Below are positions 51,244 through 60,518 of a stretch of 64,000 bases of DNA, piece by piece; within the stretch, counting starts at the first letter, position 1; each line of letters starts with the position of its first letter. The position numbers and the translations under genes were made by a program. The DNA lies in the NCBI GenBank assembly GCA_034509425.1, contig JAVTVJ010001167.1, positions 186,001 through 250,000 on the forward strand. The letters are read 5' to 3'. Under the pieces are notes generated by a model, which saw nothing but the letters and a program-made list of their open reading frames with translations, did not search any database and was not told the DNA's origin. The DNA is from Eopsaltria australis (taxonomy: Eukaryota; Chordata; Aves; Passeriformes; Petroicidae).

Positions 51244-54200
51244 TTACTGGTTATTGTATTCTGGTAGGGCTCATATAGGCAAGTTATAATCAAACCAAAC
51301 TGTACTAAAAACTAAGGTACAAATATCTTCAGGCTTTTTTTTTTCTTTCCTGACAGGCAATTTCAGCCTGAAATACAAATGGAGTCACACAGTAGGTAAA
51401 ATCTTGTTTTTAAAGAATTATTTGATTTAAAAACAGAGAAACAGAGCTCTGTACCCGCACACTTCCATTGCTCTGTCTGTCTTGCAACCCCGACTCCATG
51501 GTGCTCTCCTGGCAAAAGAATCCATAAATCCAGTGCCTGTAACTGCCACCAATGTATTTGGGATGTGATGGAAAGCGAGAGAAACCCATGTGCACATGAA
51601 GAATAAAAAGTTTCCTCATACAATTTGGAGTAGGAGGGCAATTGCCTGTTATTCTGAAATAACAAACCTTGCAAAGAACCTGCCTTCAGCAAATGTTTTG
51701 GTTCAGAGCAATCACCATTCACAATGTTTTCTAGCAGTGATTTTTCAGCACAGTTTTAAGAACCCCAGACAAAAACTCAAGTGTGGCTGAAGAACCAACA
51801 GTGAGGAAAATCTATAGAAACTCCCAAAATCGTGCTTGCTATTCTAGAAGTTTCTTTTCTGTCTCAAGTCACAACTGTTTCTCCAAACATTACACAATTT
51901 TATTTCATAAAGAACTTTCAATTTTATTTCAATAAGAACTTTCCATTCATATCCTCATTGTCAGGTGGTGACAATGTAGGGATTGATTTCTACAAACATT
52001 CAATTGTGAGGGAAGGGGAGGAAAAAAGAGAAGATGCTTGAAAATCTTGAAACTCTGTTCCACCTGTTGTTTTTTTCCCTCCATAAACAACAGCCTGGAA
52101 AAGTAAAATGGTTCCCTGTGGGATGTTCTGGTCATATGACTGGTGGAGTGCTCCCAAAGTGACCTGAGACACCACATGAATTAATTAATCTTACTAAAAC
52201 TTCCAGAAACTAAGATATGAAATGAGAAGTGACAAGTCTTTGACATCACAGATGATTGTCTGGAGTTATCAGTTAGTAAAGCTCTTCGAATTATTTTGAT
52301 GCTTTGGATATTTCAGGTCTGATTTTTATCTCCTTGCAGGGAAAGAACACATCTAGAGAGCTTGTTTATTCAGGGTTTCTCTTCACCTAAGAGGATGCAC
52401 CATCAAGCTCCTCCACTCCCCGTTTCACAGCACTCCCTGGCTGTCTCTGCCACACACACTCACGTTCATTCTGAGCTTTTACCTGACATAAATCAATTAT
52501 TTATTCTGTCCATGCAACCTGAGTGCTGAATGGCAGATAGAAGATGCCACATCCCTGCAGCACTCTACTGTCCCCAGGGATGAGGGCTCTTCCCATGACC
52601 CAGGGACTGCAAAACCAGGTTAGGCTTAGGGGTACTTGTCTGCCAATTGGAATTTTAACACTTTGCTGGCATGAAAAGTTATGAACTTGGGATATAAAGC
52701 TCTTCAGTTTGGTCTTTGGTTGGTGCAGGCAGACACGAGAGCCAGATGTACCCAGAGGTAAATCTGACAGCAGCTCCTGGCCCAGCCAATTATCTAAAAG
52801 CTCAATTGAAATGCTGATTAAATCATAACTTTCACCAATTGAATCTTCCAAATTGCACATTTCAACCTATGTCTGTGACTATTTTTATTCACTTCACACA
52901 GGCCCCCAGTCTATGAACTGACAAAGACTTCCAGAATGTAAAGCCTTGATGTTGATGCTCTCCTTTTTATATGCCAAAAAGACACTTTAGGGCAGAAAAC
53001 AAACTTTTGTTAGTTCTTCCTATAAAATGCACAACAAGCAAGCTTTGCACATCCCAATTTGATGTGATAGGCAACAGCTCAACTTAAGAAATAAACAGCC
53101 AGGTAGGTAATCAGCCAATAAACACAACATTTGTCATTTAATTCTGGAAGATGCCAAGGGTAATAAGGAAACTCCCAGGATTTCCTCAGGTTTGAATTTG
53201 GGGTGCTTTTTCCCTATCTTTTCCCTATATCTAGTTCAAATTTCACACTTATTATCCCTATTTATTTCTGCCACAGCCATTATCACCATTTTAGATTCCG
53301 TGCAACACCGTTATGATTTCCACTACATGAAGGCACAGAAATTCCTGAGAATTCTTCTGATCTTTTCAAAGAACGATCAGGAGGATTACCATTGTTGCTC
53401 TTTTTGTATTTATTTATCACCCTCACGCTGCTGCTTCCACAAAGCTGCAATCCCCAGAGTTCAAGTCTGCAATAACTTTCTCCTGAATAGGCAAAAATCA
53501 ATCACGGGGGGGAAAGAATACAGCGAATTTCACATTTTTATCAGAGTACAAGTGCTGCATATAATATCTAAGGGGCTGAAAACAAAAGCAAGCAACATAC
53601 CTGCTCCTTTGTGCCTTTCCTGAGTTCTTAAAATCACATTTGCAGCTACAGTGACTGGCTGTCCTCACGTTGCCTCAATCCTTAGGATGTATTTCTTCCC
53701 ATAGTTCATCATAGTCTGTAACATCTGGATTGTTTTAATTCCCCATTATGCTCAGTAATGTAATTTTTGTACTTCTGCTATCACACTCTGCATTTTAATA
53801 AACTCGTCTTCTCCTTGATCCTCTCATCATCTGTTTCTTCATTCCCTGAACCCATCCTAAATCCTGCCATTCCAAGCAATTTGCTCCTACAATCCTTCTC
53901 AGGCAGGTTTCAATAAAACTTCCAGCTGTGTAACCAAAGTTACTAATGCAGGACTGAAATTTAAAATCTCCACACCTGGAGATCTTGCACTGGTCCTACT
54001 GGGAATCCCAGCAAGCTCAAACCACTTGTGCCCAGCCATTCCTTTGACTTGGAACATCTTAGGAAGTCTCCATGGCACTATCCTCTAAACTGATGCCAAA
54101 ACTCATTGGTTTTGCCTGGTTCCTTCACAATGCAGATCTATGTCTAAACACAGGCTGTAGAAATGCCTTAATATAATTTAAAAAAAAAAAAACAACAAAG

Positions 54201-54644
54201 CACACTGTTAATTTATTTCTTTCTTCCTCTTAATTAATGGCCAGAGTTACCCACAGAGTAGACCAGAAATTCTGCAAAAAGAGATCTATTGGAATGCCCT
54301 AAGCACAGGCAACAGCCCAGCTCTTAAAAAAGGGGAGCCAAAAATATTTTTTCCACCCTGGAGTTATCCTTCACGCTAGTTAAGTTCAGATAAAAACTCC
54401 ATGCAAGAGCCTTTAAAAAACTATTTTTACAGCACTGTTGAAAGCAGAACCATGACAAGAATATTTGACATTAAGTTCATGGTTTAAAAGAGTAGAAATT
54501 GCTCATTTTCTGCCATTAGAAAGTCTTATGTTCTCTGCACACAGAATTGACCAGCCAAAATCTCTACAAAGCACCTGCTCAAGCACATCTCTGCTCTTGC
54601 ATGTGCTGTGAGTGAAGGCTCACATTTATCTCCATGTTTTGTCA
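51244..54644. other. Intergenic, no gene seen
   Basis: Unique AT-rich DNA up to the CR1 near the CDKN3 promoter. Contains a 13-base poly(A) at 54180. The longest open frame (143 codons, 53192-53623) is unrecognised and probably chance. Confidence 0.55.
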
Positions 54645-54905
54645 TGGAATGCTTTGGGTTGAAAGGGAATTTAAAGCCCATCTAGTTCCACCCTATGCCA
54701 TCAGCAGGCACCTTCCACTAGACCAGCTGGCTGCAAGCCCGGTCCAAGCTGATGTTAGGACATTGCCAGGGATGGGGCAGCCTCAGCTTCTGTGGGCAGC
54801 CTGTGCCAGGGCCTCACCTCCCTCACAAGGAAGAGTTTCTAGCCAATATGCCATCCAATCCTGCCCCCTACCTTTGTGAATTCGTCCCCCCTTGCCCTGT
54901 CACCT
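54645..54905 (-). repeat. CR1 LINE fragment just upstream of the CDKN3 promoter, antisense
   Basis: GAATGCTTTGGGTTGAAAGGG through 'tctagttccacc', 'gccagggatggggcagcc' and 'gtgccagggcctcacctccctcac' to 'cccttgccctgtcac'. It is diverged. It ends about 70 bp before the CpG-rich promoter block. Confidence 0.88.
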
Positions 54906-54974
54906 GTGAGGACCAATGGGACTATCACGAACAGGATAGTTACGGATACACCCCCAAACGGATTTAAAAGAGAA

Positions 54975-55267
54975 TTGGGGCGGGGGGATCCGCCCGCGCC
55001 CCTCCCCGGAGCCCTCACGGAGCCCCGCCCCCGGCGCTCGAGACCGCGCCTTCCCGCCTCGCCGCCTCAGCCAATCAGCGCAGAGATCACCACATATTTG
55101 CATATTAAATCCCGCCTCCTCAGTGCTCACCAATCAGAGCGCTCCTCTCATGCAGCTGCAGGGAAGGACTGCTTGGCTTTCCACGCACCCGCTGAGACGC
55201 AGCTTCCCATTGGGCAACGACCCGGTGGGCGGGGCCATTTGAACGGGCGGCGGCGGAGAGCGGAGCC
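54975..55267 (+). promoter_or_regulatory. CDKN3: CDKN3 promoter, CpG-rich, with CCAAT boxes, E2F-like site and CHR
   Basis: A GC- and CpG-rich block begins abruptly after the AT-rich intergenic DNA. Visible motifs are GC boxes at 54977-54985 and about 55023-55031; an E2F-like TTCCCGCC at 55051-55058; CCAATCAG at 55071-55078 and 55130-55137; an inverted CCAAT (ATTGG) at 55209-55213; an octamer ATTTGCAT at 55096-55103; and a CHR (TTTGAA) at 55238-55243 preceded by a CDE-like GGGCGGGG. Several NF-Y boxes upstream of a CDE/CHR pair are typical of DREAM/B-MYB-FOXM1-controlled genes that peak in G2/M, fitting CDKN3. No TATA box is seen. The transcription start is not visible; it is probably between the CHR and the ATG or slightly upstream. 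Confidence 0.8.
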
Positions 55268-55485
55268 ATGGTGAAACCGCTGAGGGACCGGGACCGGGAT
55301 CGGGATCGGGATCGGGATCGGGATCGGGATCAGGATCAGGATCAGGATCCTGATACCGCCGAGGGTCCCGGCCCCACGGTGAGCCCCCCGCTCTCCCCCC
55401 AGCCTGCCGCGGCACCTGCCGACGGCTTCGCCTCCTCAGACGATGAGGCCGCCGATGAGGACCCGAGCCCGCTCCACATCTCCTG
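55268..55485 (+). CDS. CDKN3: CDKN3 coding exon 1 (residues 1-72 plus part of Trp73)
   Basis: The exon encodes a low-complexity, disordered-looking N-terminus: MVKPL, then Arg-Asp and Gln-Asp dipeptides, then a Pro/Ala-rich linker, then the conserved acidic SSDDEAADED segment leading to HISW. It ends in the middle of the Trp73 codon at TG|GTGAGG. Reading on through the donor meets a stop at once, which supports splicing here. The region from FASSDDE to HISW corresponds to FDSSDEE...HISW of the human protein. The part before it has no human counterpart that I can recognise. Confidence 0.93.
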
Positions 55486-58400
55486 GTGAGGCGACCCCCG
55501 CGCGGTCCTTCCCCTCAGGAAATTGTACTAAATCCCTCTCCTGAGAAACAAGAGGGTTTCCTTTTCGCGAAGCAAACCAGAGCCGGGTTCTGGTGGCCTT
55601 CCGGCGTGGGGGTGGTGCCCGTGAAAATGGATTAAAGCGGTGCTGAGGAATTGTCAGTGGGTGTGGTTGGGATTGGAAGGGGCCTCTGGAGCCCAGCTGC
55701 TCCAACCCCCCTGCCCAGGCAGGCTCACCCACAGCAGGAGACCAAGGATCATGTCCAGGTGGGTTTTGAATGTTTCCAGGGAAGGAGACCCAACGACCTC
55801 CCTGGGCAGCCCGTTCCAGGCCTCTGTTCTTCACTCACAGGCTGGCGGGGCCTGGATCCCTGGCAGTGTCCAAGGCCAGGCTGGACAGGGCTTGGAGCAG
55901 CCTGGGATAGTGGAAGGTGCCCCTGCCCATGGCAGGGGTGGAACTGGATGGGCTTTAAGATCCCCTCCAACCCAAACCATTCTGTGATTTTGTCACCCTC
56001 AAAGTAACATTTTGCCTCATAGTCACTTCCCATTTTTCATTTTGTGCCTTTTGCTCCTCATCGTCCCACCAGACACTCTTGGAAGGGTCTGGCCCCACCC
56101 TCTTGACACCCCCTCTAAAGGTATTTATGTATTTAAATAATCAAAATTTTCCTTTCTGATTTATATTTATTTTACTTTTTATTTTCTGATAGGTTGTCTT
56201 TGTCTCCTCTCTACTCTTCAGAGTTCCTGGGATTATGTTCCCTTCCAGGTAAGAAACACTGACTGAAATTTGCAGGCAAATTTGAAAGGTGAAGAGGAGT
56301 AGCACCTTGTACCCCAAAATTCTGTGTTGTGGGTGACTTCTTTTGTTATCTACCACTGGAATAAGTGTTTTAGAAACACCAAAGCTGATCTAGAGAATAT
56401 CTCAATGCCAGATCACCTTTTTTAAAGTTATAAAAGTAAACATATAAGCTTTGACTGCATTTTTAACTACCAAAACTGCAGCCATGGTGAATCTCCACTC
56501 AGCTCTTAAGTGATCTTTATCCAGCCCTTTTATTTGTTGGATGAGTTTTTGTTTTGGGGGGTTTATGCTGTATCCTGATTTAAAATATCCAAATTTTTCA
56601 TCTGGAAAACACAAAGCACCTTAAAACCTTGGGCAGATTTCTCTCTTTAATCCTATTACATTACAGCATTAAGCAGATAATGAATGGTGTTTAAACTGTC
56701 TTCTGCACCAGGGATCCACTTGCAAAAACAAGAGCTGTGTTTTATTTGGGCTGTAGCTTTGTTGCTTGCTTTGGTTTTGGGGGGAGGCTGCCTGTGCTCT
56801 GCTCTTCAGCTGCAGCAGCCATCCCATAATTGTCACTTACCTGGAGGGGTAATTGTTCATAACTTGTTTCAGGTTGCAGGTTTAAGGATGTCAGAAGAAA
56901 TCTTCAGAAAGATATAGGTGAGTCTTCTTTGTGTCAAGGGCAAGACCAACGTGCAGCTGCAGCAAATGTCTTGTCAGAGTCCTCATGACTGAAGACCCCT
57001 TTTGGGTGTGCAGGGCCTCTCCATGAACTCAGGATATTGCCAGGCTGGAGCTGCACAGTACCCACGAGGCATCTTCAGAGCACCTGGGATCAAGATGAAT
57101 TACAAACTTGTAATCTTCCTTCTTCCCAGAGAAAAGTGAAATTGGGATAGAGAAGATGGAATTACATAAAGATTTGTGCTGAGTATTCAGCTGTAAGCAC
57201 TAAAGAGCAGAGACCGATAGCAAATTCCCAGTGTTTGGATAAGTCAAGGTCAGGAAGAAATTCCTGGCTGTGAGGGTGGGGAGGCCCTGGCACAGACAAG
57301 TTGTGGCTGTCTCACAGTGTCCAAGGCCAGGCTGGATGGGGCTTAGAGCAGCCTGGGATAGTGGAAGGTGTCCCTGCCCATGGCAAGGGGTGGAATAAGA
57401 TGAGCTTTAAGGACCCTTTAAAGCCAAACCATCCTGGGATTCTGTGATTTTAACTGGAGATGGGACAGAAACAGAATTACGTGGTTAACAGGCTGTCCTG
57501 AGTGCTGGAGTGTTCCCCAGTGAGACTTCTCTCAGGATTCCCTCTGAATTGAGAAAATTCCTCTCCTGGATCACCTGAAGGGAAATGTGGGAGAGACTCA
57601 GTGAAAGGAAATAGTGCTCAAACCAAAATTGCTCACTCCTCTTGTCTTAGCCTCAGAGATTAAACGAGAGACCCAGCACCAAGGTGCTTATCTGTTTACC
57701 CTTAAGCTTGATAGGCTTTTGTTTATTTGCAAGTGTCTTAATCCATTGGCAGGAGAACTCAAGAGCTGTGGGATCCAGGATATCTTTGTGCTTTGTACCA
57801 GAGGAGAGCTCTCAAAATACCGAGTACCAAACCTGATCGACGCCTACCAACAGCACGGGATATGTGTGCACCACCATCCCATCCCTGATGGGAACGCTCC
57901 TGACATGGCCACCTGCTGCAAAATCCTGGAAGAGCTCAGGAGCTGCCTGGAAAATAAGCAGAAAACAATGATACAGTAGGTCCTGGCTGCCTCCCATGTC
58001 ACCCTACATTCCTGTAGAGGATGCCAGCTTCTCTCCAGATATCTGAGCAGGGGAAACAGGACAGTGTGAAATGGCAGTTGCATTCTTTAGGGTTAGTTCA
58101 TGCTGTGAAAAGCTGCTTGTTCCTCCTCCTGCACCTTTTTAGAGAGAACTCATCCTTTGAAAGATCAGCATGTCCCATCTCAAGATTAGAACATCCCATT
58201 TCCCCTTGCTCTGTCCAGCTAGAGTTTTAAAGTATGTTTTGAGTGGCACCACAGGGCTCCTTGCTCCCAGCCTACCTGAATAGCAGGTGTACAGAATGAG
58301 TTGGGAGCTAAAACACTTCTTTGTCAGTGCTTGTGGCTGCCCCATCCCTGGAAGAGTTCCAGGCCAGGCTGGACAGGCTTGGAACAACCTGATCCAGTGG

Positions 58401-60518
58401 AAGGTGTCCCTGCCCATGGCAGGGGGTGGAATGAGCTGTCTCTAAGGTTCCTTCCACTCAAACCACTCTATGATTCTATAACACACCCCTGGCCTATTTA
58501 TCAGGGACTCAGTGGGTTCCAGCTGTGCAAAATTCACTCCTAAATTCCATGAATGGGTTTAAAGGAATTTATTTTGCTGAGTTCAGAAGAGATGGGAGGA
58601 GCTTTCCAAATTCCATGTTCCCTGAATCATCTCACTGACAGCTTCCTGTACAGACATCCACTGAGCCCTTGGTCTTCCTGCTTACACGGAACCCTTCTGC
58701 TGTCCTCAAACCCTTAATCTGGAGTAGGATTTAAAGAAATTTGAGATTGTCCGTCCTCGTGCTGTTTCCTGTCCTCCTGTGCCTTTGAGACTATTACAAG
58801 GAATGAAGGAGAACTTTAAAATTGAAGTTTCCATGGAAAGATACAGAAGGTCTGGAGAATAAATAGGATATATCCCTGTAGGTATAGAAACAGAATATAG
58901 AAAATACAGAGAAATTCTTGTTCTTTCTTGTATCACTGCTCCTCTTGATTATATTAAGGCAAGAACTGTGTCCATATATTTATATATTGGGGGGTCCCTG
59001 GGTGCTGCAGTTTGCTACAGCTCGTTACAACCAGATGTTTTCTTCTCTCCCAGCTGTTATGGTGGCCTTGGACGCTCATGTCTGGGTAAGCATTTGTTCC
59101 CCTGCCTGACTAATCCATCCCACAAACCCATGGAGCCAAATTCTGCTGGAAGCTTCACTGTGGATGCAATGCAAACTGTCACTACCAGGAGCAGCCCAGT
59201 TACATAGAAGAGATTAACTTATTCCTCTGCATCACTCTTCATCCCAGTGTTCCCCCTTGAAGTTTTCAGGAGCATTAATTACTGTGTGTTCCCAGAAGGA
59301 AGGGGTGGTGATATGGCCAGAAGACACAAAGGGGAATTAAGTGGGTGTACTGGCATTCATTCCTGAAGAGCCTAGGAATTGCATCCCAGATGCTGCTGGG
59401 AAGGCAGGGGGAAAACAGTGGGAGGGTTTTCACCTGTTTCCACACCCCATAGACTTAGGCAGGAGCAGCAGGTATGTGAGCCAGTGCCCAGAAGGATTCT
59501 GCAAGAGATCCAACAGATCTGGGACCTGGATAGTTTTGCCAGGGTGGTTTTCATGGGACAAATCTGTGGCTATGCAGAGTCAGAGGTGCTCAGCAGCATC
59601 CAGGTGTAAATACTTTCCCTTACAGTGGCTGCCTGTCTCCTGCTCCAGCTTTCGGACACCTTGGCACCTCAGCAGGTGATTGAGAGCCTCAGGAACCTGA
59701 GAGGATCAGGGGCCATACAGACCATCAAGGTAATGGGGCTGCAGCAGGTAATGCACAGGTCCAAACACCAGGGACAGCTTGGCCAGTCCCCTCCTTCCCT
59801 TCCCAGAGGGATCCCTCTATCTTTCCAACAGCTGCTCTCTGGGGTTTGAGCAGCTTCCTACTTTCATGAACAGCTCCTCCCAGGGAACTGGTGACAGGAC
59901 AAGAGGAAAAAAGTCTCAAGAACCAGAAAAGGTTTAAGTTGGGTAATCAGGGAAATTTCTTCACCGAAAGGGTTGTCCAGCCCTGGCACAGCTGCCCAGG
60001 GCAGTGGTGGAGTCCCCATCCCTGGAGGGATTTGAAAGCCATGTGGATGCACTTGAAGATGTGGGGTAGTGGTGGTCTTGGAGTGCTGGGGGCATGGTCA
60101 AAGATCTTAGAGATTTTCCAACCTAAATGATTCCGTGATTCAAATTAAGCAGCTTTGAATTCTGACAACACCCACCTCTGAGGACCATGTTTTGCATTAG
60201 CCTGGGGCAATGCATCACCTGTGGCCATTATGGGGAACCACAGGATCCAAGTCAAGATCCATGGAGTCTGTGTCCAACAGTGGAAAATCTCAGAGGATGC
60301 AGAGTAAGCACACAAATAAATGTACCAAGGGTGCAGTTTTTATCCAGGGGTATCAAACAGCTTTTTAAGACAGGTGGTACCTCTTCTGAGAGTACAGAGC
60401 ACTGACTGCATTCCTGGTTGTGCTTTTCCAGCAGTACAATTTCCTGCATGACTTCCGGGAGAACCTGGCTGCACACCTGGCAACGAAGGACCCGGTGCTG
60501 AGATCGGCATCACGGTAG
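55268..60518 (+). CDS. CDKN3: CDKN3 (cyclin-dependent kinase inhibitor 3 / KAP), complete spliced gene, 254 aa
   Basis: Coding exons are 55268-55485, 56193-56248, 56873-56917, 57753-57975, 59054-59085, 59626-59729 and 60432-60518 (765 nt with stop). All introns are GT-AG, with phases 2, 1, 1, 2, 1 and 0. The product is a dual-specificity phosphatase of the cysteine-dependent PTP superfamily; in the known family it dephosphorylates the activation-loop threonine of cyclin-free CDK2. The P-loop HCYGGLGRSC spans residues 181-190, with catalytic Cys182 and Arg188. The probable general acid is Asp152 in HHHPIPDG. From residue 54 to the end the protein aligns with human CDKN3 almost without gaps; the 42 extra residues compared with the 212-aa human protein are all N-terminal. 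The chosen ATG has a strong Kozak context (G at -3 and +4) and lies 25 nt after a CHR element. CNIH1 follows in convergent orientation. Identity is seen directly from the protein; the CDK2 role is family knowledge. Confidence 0.97.
55283..55354 (+). repeat. In-frame GGGATC-type hexanucleotide repeat in CDKN3 exon 1
   Basis: There are twelve hexamers: eight Arg-Asp units (two with GAC, then six CGGGAT), three CAGGAT (Gln-Asp) and one CCTGAT (Pro-Asp). The near-identical codons indicate recent replication-slippage expansion rather than selection on amino acids alone. It gives a highly charged tract at residues 6-29, absent from the human protein. Confidence 0.9.
55645..55835 (-). repeat. CR1 LINE fragment in CDKN3 intron 1, antisense, other subfamily
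   Basis: 'gggattggaaggggcctctggagcccagctgctccaacccccctgcc', 'caggtgggttttgaatgtttccaggg' and 'acctccctgggcagcccgttccagg' fit a CR1 subfamily different from the other copies here. It abuts a + strand CR1. Confidence 0.85.
55839..55992 (+). repeat. CR1 LINE fragment in CDKN3 intron 1, sense
   Basis: CTGGATCCCTGGCAGTGTCCAAGGCC through 'cttggagcagcctgggatagtgg' to ACCATTCTGTGATT. It lies head-to-head with the preceding antisense CR1. Confidence 0.92.
56193..56248 (+). CDS. CDKN3: CDKN3 coding exon 2 (56 nt)
   Basis: After the acceptor TTCTGATAG the exon completes Trp73 and encodes LSLSPLYSSEFLGLCSLPG, matching the family's LSLS...FLGLC.LPG segment. The donor is CCAG|GTAAG. It enters in phase 2 and leaves in phase 1. 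Confidence 0.95.
56873..56917 (+). CDS. CDKN3: CDKN3 coding exon 3 (45 nt)
   Basis: The acceptor CTTGTTTCAG is followed by GT TGC AGG, which completes Gly and gives CRFKDVRRNLQKDI, the conserved (C)KFKDVRRN block of the family. The donor is ATAG|GTGAGT. A second AG lies six bases into the exon (GTTGCAG), but using it would break the frame. Confidence 0.95.
   Translation, partial: VAGLRMSEEIFRKI
57245..57452 (+). repeat. CR1 LINE fragment in CDKN3 intron 3, sense
   Basis: 'ctgtgagggtggggaggccctggcacag' through 'agtgtccaaggccaggctggatgggg' to ACCATCCTGGGATTCTGTGATT. Complete 3' end, with small internal deletions. Confidence 0.92.
57753..57975 (+). CDS. CDKN3: CDKN3 coding exon 4 (223 nt, phosphatase core with general acid)
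   Basis: This is the largest exon, residues 107-180. It encodes GELKSCGIQDIFVLCTRGELSKYRVPNL..., the strand-helix core of the dual-specificity phosphatase fold. HHHPIPDGNAPD carries the probable general acid Asp152, aligned by position with the human aspartate in HHHPIADG. The acceptor is CATTGGCAG and the donor is CA|GTAGGT, which splits the P-loop histidine codon. Confidence 0.96.
58330..58480 (+). repeat. CR1 LINE fragment in CDKN3 intron 4, sense
   Basis: 'cttgtggctgccccatccctgg' through 'gtgtccctgcccatggcaggggg' to ACCACTCTATGATTCTATAA. Confidence 0.92.
59054..59085 (+). CDS. CDKN3: CDKN3 coding exon 5 (32 nt, catalytic P-loop)
   Basis: This micro-exon encodes the active-site loop: it completes His181 and gives CYGGLGRSCL, which contains the nucleophile Cys182 and the phosphate-binding Arg188. 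The acceptor is TCTCTCCCAG and the donor is CTGG|GTAAGC. Skipping this 32-nt exon would remove the catalytic site and shift the frame. Confidence 0.97.
59626..59729 (+). CDS. CDKN3: CDKN3 coding exon 6 (104 nt)
   Basis: The exon encodes VAACLLLQLSDTLAPQQVIESLRNLRGSGAIQTIK, the helices after the P-loop, very close to the human VAACLLL.LSDT segment. The acceptor is CCCTTACAG and the donor is AAG|GTAATG. It leaves in phase 0. Confidence 0.96.
59870..60142 (+). repeat. CR1 LINE fragment in CDKN3 intron 6, sense
   Basis: 'aactggtgacaggacaagagg', 'gggaaatttcttcaccgaaagggttgtccagcc', 'ccatccctggagggatttgaaagcc', then 'gattttccaacctaaatgattccgtgattc'. This is the subfamily with the 'aaatttcttcac' block, distinct from most copies in the window. 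Confidence 0.92.
60432..60518 (+). CDS. CDKN3: CDKN3 coding exon 7, C-terminus and stop
   Basis: The exon encodes QYNFLHDFRENLAAHLATKD and ends with ...SASR and TAG, matching the QYNYLHEFRDKLAAHL...SVSR end of the human protein. The acceptor is a tandem CAGCAG; use of the first AG keeps the conserved Gln, use of the second would remove it without shifting the frame. Confidence 0.95.
   Translation, partial: QYNFLHDFRENLAAHLATKDPVLRSASR

Noticed and set aside
55134..55415. - strand open frame with Asp-Pro repeats opposite CDKN3 exon 1
   Set aside because: Shadow of the coding hexanucleotide repeat on the other strand.
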